A stretch of 64,000 bases of DNA from Chrysemys picta bellii (Eukaryota > Chordata > Testudines > Emydidae), in contig NC_088799.1 of assembly GCF_011386835.1 (NCBI RefSeq), forward strand, positions 72,125,302-72,189,301, written 5' to 3'. The position numbers and the translations under genes were made by a program. Below, one piece after another: positions 35,304-47,991 of the stretch (positions are counted from its first letter, which is position 1; the number at the start of each line of letters is the position of its first letter). Under the pieces are notes generated by a model. It was given only the letters and a program-made list of their open reading frames with translations. It was not told the DNA's origin and searched no databases.

Positions 35304-36019
35304 ACCATTCTGGATTGGGTCTACCAGGAGTTAAAACTCCCATCAGCATCACTCTGACTCATTGGAACACAAAAACATGTTCACCACATCACAGTGCAGT
35401 TCCCCAGGGAAGGCTACATAAAACTGAGTAATTTTTCCCTATCAGATAAACCTGATTCATTGCCACAGTAATTGCCCACAAATAGATCAGCAGAGAAAAG
35501 AGCAACCCATTACTCTGTGTGTTTTTTAGCAACACAAACCCTTGTTTAATTAAATTAGTTTTTCCAGACTAAATAGAAGATTTAGAGGAATTCTCTGTCT
35601 GGCTCCAGGTATAGATTATTGGTGGTTGCAAAGAGGGTTTCCACAATTTGTAGAACTGTATGGGTGAGGTTTGAAAAAGTCTCAGCATGACAAATTGCTG
35701 AAGGTTCTTAACATAATTCCTCTCTGCTGCTGTCTTAATGTGTTTGTCTCCTTTTGTATCTTACACTTATATGTTCCTTTCTACCATATGAGCCTGATTC
35801 TTGCCTCATTCACTGGGGTATGACTTAATTAGCTTCAGTGGAACTACTCCTGATCTGCACCGCAATAGGGGAGATCAGATTCAGGCTCTAGATGTGTCTT
35901 TTGACACTATGCTTTGTCCTTTCCAGTGGCTAAGCTCTTTCTTTTGTCACTGGTGACTCTGCTCCTACTGTTTTCTATTCCCTTAAAAACTTTCCTGTTT
36001 TTAATTTGCTAATTCTCAT
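35304..36019. other. Unique sequence
   Basis: No gene. 35790-35895 contains a short inverted repeat built on 'gagcctgattcttgcctcat' and its inverted partner 'agatcagattcaggctct'. Confidence 0.45.
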
Positions 36020-36620
36020 CACTTTAGGTGGGATTCATGAAGTAATTAAGCATTGTAACAGGAGCCTAACTTTTAGGTGTTTGGAAAATCCTAGGAACAA
36101 CTCTGTGTTCCACGAAGCTGAGTTTGGTACCTAGGCTCCTATACAATGAATGGGGAGAGAGAGGTGCATAAGAATGCAATTCATAAAAGCCAGCATGCTA
36201 AGCAGGGAGTCACCTAAAATAGCCAATGGGAGATGCCCATTTGAGAGGTATGTGCTAAGCCCCACCCCTTTCTCAGAAATAGGTGTCTAAGTCAAGCATC
36301 TCCCAGCAGTCCAATCTCTGCTTAGTGATCTGCAAATGGGAATCAGGAGTCAAGTGGCTTAGGCTCATAAGGTGTTTCTTGTGGAGATGAGTCAGGTACC
36401 ACCAATGATGGTGCTCATCTTATAATTTTTAGTCCAGTTGTTAGGCCACTTGCCTGGGCTGTGGGAGACCCAGGTTCAATTACCCTCTTTCTGCCATAGG
36501 GGGAGAAAGAGCACTCAGAAGGAGAAACCTTCTTCAAATCCTAAGGCCTGAGCTTTGGGATATTCTGGTCTGGGGCTCCCTTAATTGCCCTTGTTGAAGT
36601 TGTTTCATTATGGATCCTCC
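36020..36620 (+). repeat. Unclassified interspersed repeat, copy 2
   Basis: Homologous to 21290-21840 through most of its length. The tRNA-like part is better preserved here: an A-box-like 'tagtccagttgttaggc' (36430) and a B-box-like 'caggttcaatt' (36470). This suggests a SINE-type head embedded in a longer repeat. Confidence 0.6.
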
Positions 36621-39006
36621 ATTAAACACACCTTAGCTTTCACTTAGAAACTTGAATATCAGGAGTGGTATGGATAAGAGAAGTAACAAGAACTCCTGAA
36701 AAGAGAATGATTATGCTATCCCCTTGTGTCTGCTAGATTCCCACAGGCCTTTTCTCAGCCAATATAGCACCTTTTAAAGCTTTCCAATATTTGTTTAGCA
36801 GAAGACACTGAACCAGTTCAATGAAATAAAAGAAAAATGTTCCAGTCTACCACAGTACCATAATTCTTAACTACATCTAAAGATAACTGATGCTGCTGAA
36901 GGCAAGGAATAACCTACTGTAGAACAGAGATTAGCTTAGTTGGTTTGAAAAATGTTGTTATCTTTAAATGCAGGAGCATTCAGGGACATGTGGGGAAAGT
37001 ATTGGTTTTGCCTAGGTCTGCACCAAGTATTCCCCAGTGAGAGTGGTGGTTTCTAAACCTGATACACACAAAACTGACAAAGCTCCCATTGAATTGAGTG
37101 TGTATGTGCCCTAATATACATCCCAAACCCTAGTACCTTCATCAACCTCTATTTTAGAAAGAAGTTCTAAAATAAAGGATTTTTCGTAAGTCCTGAAAAG
37201 GCTAAATGAGAACATGTATTATCACCCAATATATGGAATGTTTAATTAGTAACAGTTCACCTGCACAGGGCTGGATTGTAACAGGATATCATGTGGGTGG
37301 GAACCAGCAAGAAGCCTCCCCTGGTGCATGCTCCAATGAGAATTCTAGTCTGTGTGTTTCTGGGAGAGATTTATTTCATGTGCCCCAAGGATGCATGTGA
37401 CTCTGCCCCCTCCCCTTTACTGCACTGGCCACAGAGCAGATCAGCACATAGAGGAGCAAAAGCCAATGCCCACTTTAGGTGCCAGAGAGCTTTCAGAGAA
37501 ATTCTTCCTCCCTTTACTTCTTTGTATGACTCCCCTCCATCATTTGATATGGGGATGTGTCTTAAGGGCACAATTCAGCCATTACAAGTGAAAGTGAAAT
37601 GGGGTTAAGAAATTTTAGATTTAAAGAAGTGATCTGGCATATTGAATTAATGTTGCAGTAACTTAACCATATAGTGCTGAAAGTTAGTGACCTTGCATAT
37701 TATGGTACAAGTATCTAGATAGATTATGGGGTATAGGTTATAAACCATTAAGTATCTTTTGTTCAGTGAGAAATACTATCACTATTGTAAGTGCCTTTAG
37801 GAAAATCCTTAGCTTGTTTAGCACTGTAGGGTTTGCAGTGAGTACACAGCTACTTTTAATGCTGCAGATAACACATTTACCGACTGAAGAATTCCACTTG
37901 AGATGAGAGGCTTTCTTTTGTAAACATTAATCTGAGCAGGAGATGTAGCAACTTCCTACTGTTTGAGTTTCCTTTAGGGACACTAACCCGTATTTTGTAG
38001 GTAATAAAAATGCCACAGAAAGAGAGTAGACAAAATGCCATCCAATTCCTTAAAAACTTGTAACATGTTTAATAAGGAGAGTTGGGTTTATCTGTTTTCT
38101 CAATTAACAGCTGGTCCCATATAGGCAACCCTAGAGATTTCTGTACAATCACTTTTCACTTCAAGTTTCCCTGTGTCCTTCATTCTCTTAACTCATTCAC
38201 GGCTCAGTCTCTCTCTCTCATTGAAATAAATGGGAATAGGTACGAGCCTTCAGCCTTTTGTTTTTTCAACTTTATAATGTCTGGGGCTGATTCTCGGTTA
38301 GCCTGTTCCTGCATTTGAGATCTTCAGACAGGGTATGTTTAATGTAGCTTTAAGTCATTTTTGCAATCCTGCATATTCTGAGGGCAGGTAGAGGCCTGCC
38401 TCATGGCTGTTCTAAATCACACTTTTTCCCATTGCCCACTACGGGACCTGGGAAGCAGAAAACAGGCATATTGCAGTGCACCCTGGCATGCTCCCAACAA
38501 AGCCATGACATCTTCTCTATGCTGGGGGCTGGGACCAGTGCCAACATAGAGCATAATCTGGTTCTATATGGGTCAGGGATACTCCCTCTACTAGGCCCTG
38601 TTTATGCCTGCTTTAAGGCATCCTTATATTGACAGCATGGTGGGAAAAGACCTTAGCATGGTGGAGAATCAGGCCTTGAATAGTGGTGACAGTTACTGAT
38701 CTGGTAGTGAAAGGTATTGTGATGTGGACACCTATCTGCTAGACACCAGACTGAGGCCTACGTACAGGATAGGCCACCAAAACAATATTTTAACAAATTT
38801 CAGTTGCTACTACACCTAACATAAATTGATCTGTTTCTTTAGAGTTAAGACTCCATGATCATTTGAACTCTGCAATCACCTAGCAATATTTCTTTTAAAA
38901 TTTAATTATTTAACAGATTTTATTTCATTTTCTTTTTATTTCGTATATATTTTTTTTACCCCTAATGACTTGATTTCATTTAACAATTGAATCTTATTTT
39001 TTCCAG
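36621..39006. other. Unique sequence upstream of the candidate exon
   Basis: No gene recognised over 2.4 kb. Overlapping frames at 37206-37608 lack domain features. The bases just before 39007 form a pyrimidine-rich splice-acceptor context. Confidence 0.45.
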
Positions 39007-39094
39007 CTCCAACTTTTAAGCTTTGGAGAAGCCTGTCAAATGGCTTTGGTGACAGATTTCAGGGGATCACACCTAATACAGGAGAAGATTTCAG
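39007..39094 (+). other. Candidate internal exon of an unidentified host gene
   Basis: An 88-bp segment bounded by a good acceptor (T-rich tract ending 'ttttttccag', 38996-39006) and a near-consensus donor (CAG|GTAAGA, 39092-39100). Two frames are open. In the third frame it encodes 28 full codons including 'FKLWRSLSNGFGDRFQ' and 'ITPNTGEDF', which looks protein-like. In the first frame it encodes 'LQLLSFGEACQMALV' and more. The second frame has a stop. I do not recognise the protein. With the third frame, two bases would complete the preceding codon and two bases remain at the end. No neighbouring exon of the same gene was found in the window, so the surrounding DNA would be intron. Confidence 0.4.
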
Positions 39095-40377
39095 GTAAGA
39101 AATGAGTTTCTAAATAAACTTTAATTGTGTTCTGTGGGGGAAGAAGGGTGTATTAAATTGTGCACTGCTAACTCTCTGTGATGCTGTCATTTTAATATTG
39201 TAAATTATAAAGTGTTTAATGATAGAGTATGAAAATCATAGGCCATATCCTATCTTCTGTGAGTACTCAAACTTCCATTGGATTTCGGGCATTCCAGGAA
39301 AGCAGGATGAGTCTTCTGCTATTGTTGATGTGCATGTAATGGTCCCAGTGCTTATGAGCTTTGTGTGAAGGATGAACAAAAGGAATTTTCTTTTTTACCT
39401 GAAACCTCAGATAACAGCAAAATACATATATAATGTTTCATGTACACATTTTCCCTTGCCCCTATTTTTATGCTAAGAATGTTGTGAGATATTGTGTTAG
39501 AGGTGTCATCACAAAACTAAGCTATGAGCCGTAACAGTGTGAACACTAGAGATTCCATGAATATCGTACGAGGAGTATCAAAGCTGATTGGGTTATTATT
39601 GCATATTAACTGAATTAGCCAAGAAAAATACATTTTTTTTCCCTTAGAGGATAATATGTTTTTCAGAAGCAACTACTTACAGCTCCTATAACCAGTTGCT
39701 TTAATTGTTCAGTGGTCAGGCAGCTAGCCCTGCAGCACAGTTGCTACACTAATTACTTATTTGTATGACAACAGACCTTGGAGAGAAGAGGGTCTGATTC
39801 TCCTCTCACTGGCATTGGTTTTAAACCAGCAGAACGCTATTGCTATCAATGGAATCACTGCTGATTTGCACCAGCATGAGAGGAGAATCAGTCCAAGGAT
39901 TTATTCATATGAATGTTGTTCTCAGGATGCATCTTCCTATTTTGCACACAGCTTCACAGCTTACGATGCATCCACTGAGAGAGAGAGATCTGTTCAAAGC
40001 CAAGCAACTGACACAATAAAGAAAGGTGCATTTTATGAAGAATATTTGTACTGGGCTTTAAGAAGCTGGAATAGGCACTTATATAGGTCTTTTCATTAAA
40101 AAACCACCAAGGAAACCCAACTTTCACTAAAGCTTTCTGCAGAATCAATTTAATAAACTACCTTGCAAAAAAGCATTCTACTCTGGCTAAGAAGTAAAAT
40201 TCCCTGCAGGAAGAGACTTGAAGCTTGTCTAGGGTCATGCAGGAAAATCAAACAAATAGAAAATTAAATGCAAAATAATAATAAGCGTGTACATAGATAC
40301 AGAACACCTTGAATCCAAGGTTCTCAAAGTGCTTTTCAAATATTAAGGGCCTTATTCTGATACCTTTATTCACACTG
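39095..40377. other. Unique sequence downstream of the candidate exon
   Basis: Probably intron if the exon is real. 39785-39900 is an imperfect inverted repeat ('ctgattctcctctcactggc' and inverted 'catgagaggagaatcag') of the short palindromic repeat family. Confidence 0.45.
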
Positions 40378-40663
40378 AGGGCATGTCTTCACTAGCAACG
40401 GTAAAGCGCTGGCCGCAGCAGTGCTTTAATGTGGCTGTGTAGTCGTGGCATAGCCCTGGGAGAGAGCTCTTCCAGCGCTATAAGAAAACCACCTACACGA
40501 GGGGAATAGCTACCAAGAGTGTGGCTACCAGCGCTGGTGAACTGTCTACACTGGCACTTTACAGCGCTGAAACTTGTAGTGCTGGGGGGGGGGGGGTGTT
40601 TTTTCACACCGCTGAGCAAGAAAGTTGCAGTGCTGTAATGTGCCAGTGTAGACAAGTGCTGAG
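40378..40663. mobile_element. Miniature inverted-repeat element, about 286 bp
   Basis: Left end 'ggcatgtcttcactagca', right end 'tgccagtgtagacaagtgc', inverted partners with a few mismatches. 'cagcgct'-type motifs recur inside, and a G13 run lies near 40585. No coding content. Confidence 0.6.
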
Positions 40664-43600
40664 TAATACTTTTATTCCTTTAGTTGTCCCATTGATATCA
40701 TTGAGACTACTCATTCACTTAAAATTAAGCACATTCATAAGTGCTCTTCTTGCCTGGGGACTGAATAAGACATTATGCAACATAAAGGTATTAAAATCTG
40801 TCCTTAATGACTAAGTCTAACACACCTGTAGAATATAATAGTAATATAATCCCAGATTTGCAGCTAAGTGAACTACAGTGCAAAGCTTGTGACTTGCCCA
40901 AATTCACAAAGTGAGTCATTAACAAAGCTGGAAATGGCATGCTAAAGACTAAGGTCCTGTTTTTGTGGCATGCCTCACAGGGCATATTTCCTTTCACAGC
41001 ACAGAAGGCAGAGCCAAGGTGGTCAAAGATGCCACCTTTGTACCTTTTGGATTCACGGTTGCACTATACAATAGTCAATAAATTGATTAAGTTGCTCTAT
41101 ATGTTCTTTGTATGTTCAATTTCCGGTTCACTCAAATTAGGGTGTATGTGGTGCATGGGCTTTGTGCTGATCCTCTGCAGAGGGGTGAATTTCATCTTGC
41201 AGTGATCATACTGCCATATTTCTTTTGATTGGTATTCTCTTCCCTTCACCATACTGCAAGGAATCAGCAGAACCAGCATATGAGACTGCTTGAAAATGAG
41301 TCATAATCACTGAGATGGGGAGAATATAAAGGAACAGAAAGAATGAATGAAAGGAAAGAGAAGAACCAAGAGCCAAGAGGATAGAGAAAGAAAACAAAGA
41401 CTAAATGAGGAAAAAGTGAGGGAAGACAGAGGAAAGAGCAATAATGGGGGAGGAGGAGCCAGAGAAAGAGGACCAAGTGACTGGGCATAGGGAGATAGAG
41501 AGAGACAGAGGTTAAGGAGGAATGGACATAAGATTATCTATCCATCATCTGTCTGTATAGGCTCTTATACAGGACGCAAAGAGCATGGAAGTGGGAAGGA
41601 CTGAAAAAGAAAGGAGCAATGATGGGACAGGGAGAAGAAAATAGTGTGTCCCAAAGTTTCTTTCCAAACAAAACCCCATCTCACACAAGGAGCAACATAT
41701 TTGTAGCTCTAAGTCATTTTATCTCATCTTGCAGGTGTTAATTGGATTTTTTTTTCTTTCTACCCGAAGCAAGCACCTCTGCCTCTTTTGTCCTTTTTCT
41801 GCTGTGTATAATGTAACGCGGGCATAGCAAAGCTTTCTGAAATCTAAATTCATTGCTCATTTGTGACAATCTTCCATTAATATAGGATTATTTACATAAG
41901 GCAAAAAGGGTTTTGTAAAACAATCTTTGAACAGCGACATGGTGTGTTTTGAATGCATACGATTTTAGCAATGCATGACTGTACATTCTATATGAACAAG
42001 ACCTTTCATCCTATGAAGATTTTCTGCTTGCCTGGCAAAGCTTGGAGTAAAGCTGAAATCAAAGCAGCCTTACTTAGTGAAGCAATTTCATTTTACCTGA
42101 AACACTGGGGCTTAAATTATAAGCTTCAGGATGACTCAGGAGAAGTAATGCATGCATATAAACTACATAATTTTCTTAGTGTATTTTCACAATCAATATA
42201 ACTGTGTGTTTAAAGTAGGGACCTTAGGTCAATCTTCTAAGCAGTGAATGAATAACATAATTTTTTATCAGAGAAAAGCTGCACTATGCAAATAATATCT
42301 GACATGAATATTTAATAGATGTACAGTAGGAAGTAATTGCCAACTAGTGGGGCATGCTAAAATGAGAGAGGAAAAAAATACTGAAATAACAAACCCTATC
42401 AGACTTTTGCTTATAACATTTTCTTAACACTGGGCAGTATGCTAGCAGTTGGTAGCCTATGTGAAATGAGTTCAGCAGTCTCAGTCCAGGTCCCATATAG
42501 CAAATGATCCTATTAAATGGCTAGATGATTATTAGGATTATCTAATCTATCTATTGTTAAATATGTGCACAGCGAGCCCATGTTACCACATATTCCCTTA
42601 CTATATTATCATCTTTGCTCCCCAGTTAGCTCCATTTCTTAGCTATACCCACTTGTTGTATCTTGTCCTCACGAGATTGTAAACTTGTCAGGTGAAGGAC
42701 TATCTGTTAATAAGGGTTTATACAATGCCTTGAGCCAGGGGGCCCTGATCCCATGTGGTATTTCTAGGTAATACAAGTAATAAATAGTAAATTATTATGA
42801 TTATAATAACAAATGGAAGCTCCCACCATGTTGAGGATTAATTAGTGTGCTTTGCTGTCAGTCTCTCACCATTCCTAAGGCAATGTGGGGAGGATATCAC
42901 AGAAATGGCAATATAGCCAAATGCTTTATTCCTTTTTTCCAGGTAAGCTCCTCAGGGCTGAAGGGGGGCAATAAGCATTCCCTCAACCCTAATCCAACTG
43001 CTCCTTCCAAGAGCTCTGTCCCACAGCCACCTCTCTCTTTTGTGGACTTCAGTCTACATGGAAAGACCTTTGCAAAATTAGGAATTTGAAAAAAATTGGA
43101 AAGCATCCTTATTCTTTCACAATTTCTTCACATGATAAGACCAGCTCAGATCCTTGGCTGTGCAACTCATTGGGGGTAAAGGGGAAGTGTCATGCCTCCT
43201 ATGAAGTCTGCAGTAGAGCTGAGAGGAAACAGTTTTCGCTTCCTGTGAGAATTTTTGAAATGTCTAAAATTTTCCTGTTCTGAATCAGGACAAAAAATTG
43301 AAAGTTTTTGAAAATTTTCACAACAGAAAATCCTCTCCTTTCCCTCCCTCCCTCCATCCCCCCCCCCCAAAATGTAGGTGGGGTGAATTGAAATTTATTC
43401 TTTTAATCATCTTGAAACATTTGATTTTCAATCTTTTATTTTATTTTACTTTTATGATTGATAAACTTACATTTCTAAAGGAAAAGTCAATTTAATCTTT
43501 TTGGTTTTTTTGTTTGTTTAAAAATTGTTGAAATGGGGCATTTTGACAATTTCAAAAATCTTTTCCAAAAAAAGGTTTGAAACAGGGAATTTGCTGAAAC

Positions 43601-44792
43601 CGACTTCTTCCCACGCATCTCAGTTCTGATGAATCAGGATTTTCTGAGGGGAAAAAAAACATTTTGTTAAAGAATTCCTGACCACTCCACTCTGCAGAGA
43701 GAGGCAATGCGGCAAGAGCTGTTACATAGGGCCCCAGCCATTACATGGTCTCCCTACATTGGAGTGATCCTACTGTGGCCAAGTCTACACTGACATTTGA
43801 ACCACTTTGCACCACCACTGTGACCCAAAGCACCCTAAGTGCAGAGGAGCATCAGGACCACAAATTGTGCAAGTGGACAGGAAAAGGGAATGTCAATGAT
43901 GGCTTTTATATCAAGCTTCAATATGTCAGGTTGTGATTAGAAAGCCCTGGCTTTCTTTTACTTCATGCCCAATTTTCAGTGAAATAAGCTTGTGTTAATT
44001 AGAGGTCATTGGATGCTGAAATTCATTCCATCTTTGTTACACCATTACCACCCATGGGAGCCAAACTTTCTAGATTCTATAATGAGGATAATTACAGTGG
44101 TCTATAGTTTAGCTTAAGGCAAAAGCCTTAAATCAGAAGGAGCATGTTACCAGTAGCCTTATAATTGAGGTGAAGATCACAGACTGCCAAATGGTATGTA
44201 CAACTTCAAACCTTCCTGTAAAAATTCACTTGGTGGCAAGGTGTATGGCTCATATTGGGTGGGGGCAGGGAAAGTGTAGATTCTCTCACTGAAGGCAGCA
44301 AGGCTCCCTGATGTGGTGGATCTGCAGGGTTAGGGTTCACACCTCTACACATAATTTCCTGCCAGTGTATCTCAAACTCTCTCTGGAGGGTAAAATCCAT
44401 GAGAGGGTAATGCAGCCATTTCCCTCCACACCTCCTCACATTACAGAGGCCACTGAAGATTTATCAGATAGTAACAACTTCTGATCATTGCTGAGCTGAG
44501 CTGGATACTAATGGATGAAATCTTCTCTGTGCCATGATCAGCTCCTTGAACTATCTTATTTCCCTAAATGTAAAACTCAATAGTAAATGAAATGAACCTA
44601 CACATGATTAAATGTGGGCTTTTTTTAGGGTATAGTCCACAATCCCCATCTTTCCTTTCTCCGTCTTGGAATATCTCTTTTGTTCATGCTTCAACTCACA
44701 CAGATCTCAGGATAGAAAAATACCCTGTTCAAAGCATGATCATGAGGCAGTCTGAACTCACTTACTATTTTGCTCTGTTAACTAACTAACAC
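40664..44792. other. Unique sequence with purine-rich tract and old repeats
   Basis: No gene recognised over 4.1 kb. 40850-40935 resembles MIR on the minus strand. 41330-41640 is an A/G-rich strand-asymmetric tract. 42650-42800 resembles a repeat tail also seen near 59340-59420. 43240-43600 is rich in 'gaaaattttc'-type short inverted motifs. 43770-43890 may be the left half of a 'gtctacact' miniature element. Confidence 0.4.
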
Positions 44793-44802
44793 GATAGAAG
44801 CT

Positions 44803-45005
44803 ATCAGAGCAGTAGCCGTGTTAGTCTGGATCTGTAAAAAGCAACAGAGAGTCCTGTGGCACCTTTAAGACTAACAGATGTATTGGAGCATACGTTTTCG
44901 TGGGTGAATACCCACTTTGTCAGATGTTTGACGAAGTGGGTATCCCCCCACGAAAGCTTATGCTCCAATACATCTGTTAGTCTTAAAAGTGCCACAGGAT
45001 TCTAT
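44803..45005 (-). mobile_element. Palindromic Penelope-like 3' end fragment
   Basis: A 203-bp insertion with a perfect 10-bp target duplication gatagaagct (44793-44802 and 45006-45015). The left arm (44803-44926) is the 3' end of a Penelope-like element on the minus strand ('agtagccgtgttagtctgga'). The right arm (44927-45005) is the same region on the plus strand ('ccacgaaagcttatgctcca'). Target duplication plus internal inversion is as expected from twin-primed target-primed reverse transcription. Confidence 0.85.
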
Positions 45006-45015
45006 GATAGAAGCT

Positions 45016-47029
45016 GAGCTTTGAATTTCCCTGATGCTGTGTGGTGAAATTGTGTGTGAGAATTAAGCAAATTCTTCCCACTGCCAGTAGCAGAGGAGAA
45101 AGAGGAGTAACCTGAAGAATTTGGAGGAAGCTTCATTTTGGGTGTTTTAATCAGAATTTGAGTCTCCAGGAAATGGCTCACTGAAGTTCTTGTTTTATTT
45201 TAGATTGTTTAGCACCTTTGAGGGGGTGAGATTTCTGTAGATGAGGAAGAAAATGGGCACCACATAGACAAGCATCATCTGTAATGTACCCTGTCACAGC
45301 ATGAGCTCTTTGGCACAACATATGGCAACAGAATTACCTTTGTACTACCCAACTGTGGGATATAATTTATCCAGTCCAAGGGACTGTGGTGACAGGTAAT
45401 AGATTTGATGATGCACATGTTCAGCATTCTAAAAACGCAGGGCTGGCTGTTCACAAATTCAGATCTCTATAGTGCTGCTGTGCAGTTTGAGCATTCCTGG
45501 CAAATCCTCATCTTTTCCCTATGATGTCACTTACATAGTGACACCCTGTGGTAGTAATAAATGGGGTGTGGTGATGCCGCTGTTGAAAGACAGCTAAAGA
45601 AGAGTGATTGTAAAAAGTTCCAGTCTGTATCTACAGTCAGCTCAAGAATGAATCAATTCTGGTCTTGAGCATTCAGGATCCAGAAAGTACTTAGAGATTG
45701 ACTCCACGCCAGTATCCTAGACCTATTGGACTGTTGTTCTAAATACAAGAGATTACAATTAAAGCAGCATTGCAATACTTACACTGGGGAAAGTCATTTC
45801 TTTTTTATTAAAGAGTGAAATATCATCAGCATGATTAAAGATGGACAAATATATTTTATACCTGGATTTTGCATTTTTAAGACTATTTCATTTAAAGTCA
45901 GTTTACTTGGCTTTTTTTTTTTTGGTCCACCTTTAGAGTTTTACATATTCAAGTCAAATTGGCCTTAAATACATTTACTGACCTCAAATAAAGAGTGGGC
46001 ACCTTTCTGTCTCTTGTTGCGGATGCATTTAAAGGAAACTAAATTCTGATGTGCAGTCTCGGTAGAAAAAACCCACAATATTTATAAAAGGCCCTTGGGA
46101 TTTGTGGGTAATAGCTTTAGAACTTTTCAGTGGGAAAGTTTAATGCTATATATTAGATTTCATCTAGCACAAATGACTAATAATGGATCATTTATCCATT
46201 TGAAAATGGTGGAAAAAAGTACATCTGCTTTTTCCCTTTGAAACAGTGGCCTTCTGTATGAGCTTGAATTATTTAAATACAAATGATTACATATGGTCCT
46301 TTTAGCTATGTGAAAATGATACTTAAAGGTACATAGTAAAATTTCACCTGAATGCATTTCTATAAAATGATCTTCAGCATTATTTTTTTTCCTAGTCAAT
46401 GTTGGGCATGGCTAATTTTTTTTTGGTGAGGAGAGAAGAAAATAAATGAGTATGATACACAGATTCTAAACATTAATTTATTCTGCTAGCTAGGGGTGTG
46501 TGTGTGTGTGTGTGTGTATAGTTGTATAAGTCTCATATGATGTACATGTTAAACCATGATATATATTCAAAATTTATAAACATAAAAGGGCACTGAAGAG
46601 ATATGATGCTGGCCCGTTACTAGATTAACCTAGTCTTAAAGAAAAAGTGAGCTAAATAGACATCAGATATAGTTCTTGATTTCTATCTAAGTTATACAAT
46701 AACTATGATGCATTAGGTGTGTGTGTGTATTTGTGTTAATTTATGATTTGAGATGAGTAGATCAGTAATGTTCTTAGGAAGTCCTAACCTTGTGACTGAA
46801 TACACATATATGCATAGGTAGTTAACCAACACTTCAGATTCCTCATGCTATTAAGCTACCGGCTTGTTCCTGGATGTGCTTGGTATTACTTTCATGACCT
46901 TTATATTGCCCGGTAAGGAGAAACATCTTCATTGTTTTAAGCCTCTCTCACCTTTTAAATTATGGAAATATTGCAAGACAAAAATGATGACTTAATGACA
47001 TTCCAAGATGATTCCTAGAAAATATAATA
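45016..47029. other. Unique sequence
   Basis: No gene recognised. A (GT)n microsatellite lies at about 46495-46518. The end of this stretch merges with the CR1 below; the exact junction is unclear. Confidence 0.45.
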
Positions 47030-47565
47030 TCACCCAGTAAGGTGGAAAACACAGAATTTAAAGAAAGGATACTAAACATTAAAATAACGATGTATCTTGC
47101 AAAAATGAGGGGGTTAGTTAAACAGAAGTTAAAAGGTACAGTGACTAAAGTGAAATCCCTGCAAGCTGCATGGATGCTTTTTAAAAACACCATAATAGAG
47201 GCCTGTAGTAGTTTTGGGCCACAGTTCGGCCCTCAGCGGGGCTGTGGGGTAGCCCACCGCCTCGCTACAGTCAGAAAAGAACCCCGAGCCCTTAGTCAGG
47301 GTGGGGCAGTAATCACACAGTCAGGCAAATACCCAGGCCTTTAAGCAGGGGCTGGGTCAGGGTTTTTGGCAGCCCAGGCCCTAGGCCAGGGCGGGGCAGC
47401 AAACCAATAGTCAAGCAGGCACCCAACCTCTCTAGGCCAGGGGAAAAAGGGGGAGACTGCCACCCAAGGAGTGGGTGGCAGGGGGGACGCAGGCCCTCCC
47501 ACTCCACTGCGTCCTAAGCCCGGGGCCCTAGCAGTGACGGACGTTCGCTGCTGTCAATGGGGATC

Positions 47566-47991
47566 CTAGCTGCAACACCCTGACATCAGCTCTAGCAGTG
47601 CAGCAGCTAGACTGTGGTCGGCTGCCCCCGGGCTACTTCCACACTCCCCCTCATATGGTACCTGGGCCGTCTTAGTGTCGTTGGTGCTCTCCACTAGCAT
47701 TGGCTCCTCTGGGTAGGTAGCGAAGGGCAGGCTCGGCCAGTCGTCCTCGGGGTAGCTGGCACGGGGCAGGCTCGGCCAGTCGTCCTCGGGGTAGCTGGCA
47801 CGGGGCAGGCTCGGCCAGTCGTCCTCGGGGTAGCTGGCACGGGGCAGGCTCGGCCAGTCCTCCTCGGGGTAGCTGGCGAGAGGTAGGCTCGACCGGCCCG
47901 GTGAGTCAGCAGGCTGCTCGCGGTCTGCAGCTGTTTCCCAAGCGGGAGCTCGGCCAGGGACATCTGCTCTCTCCGCCGGCCTGGGCTCCAC
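47566..47991 (-). CDS. Open frame with 13-residue tandem repeats in the LTR-like element
   Basis: An open frame on the minus strand, about 141 codons, downstream of the TATA-like motif. It includes five tandem units of 13 residues with the core 'SLPRASYPEDDWP' (47705-47899, 39-bp unit), then an acidic end and a stop at 47566. The first codon at 47991 is GTG, so this start is weak. A real ATG at 47963 opens another frame whose repeat unit reads 'GRACPVPATPRTT'. Because the unit length is a multiple of three, every frame stays open through the array, so openness alone is not evidence of translation. No known domain is seen. It may be a repeat-bearing remnant or simply a minisatellite. Confidence 0.25.
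   Translation of the reverse strand: MEPRPAERADVPGRAPAWETAADREQPADSPGRSSLPLASYPEEDWPSLPRASYPEDDWPSLPRASYPEDDWPSLPRASYPEDDWPSLPFATYPEEPMLVESTNDTKTAQVPYEGECGSSPGAADHSLAAALLELMSGCCS
47705..47899. repeat. 39-bp minisatellite, five units
   Basis: Unit starts at 47705, 47744, 47783, 47822 and 47861. The central units are nearly identical ('tcctcggggtagctggcacg' opens each), while the outer units are diverged, a usual pattern for unequal exchange. Confidence 0.9.

Noticed and set aside
37206..37608. Overlapping frames of 64-105 codons
   Set aside because: No domain, no splice sites and no repeat structure; treated as chance.
43086..43495. Short frames around a C-rich run
   Set aside because: Low-complexity translation with no supporting feature.
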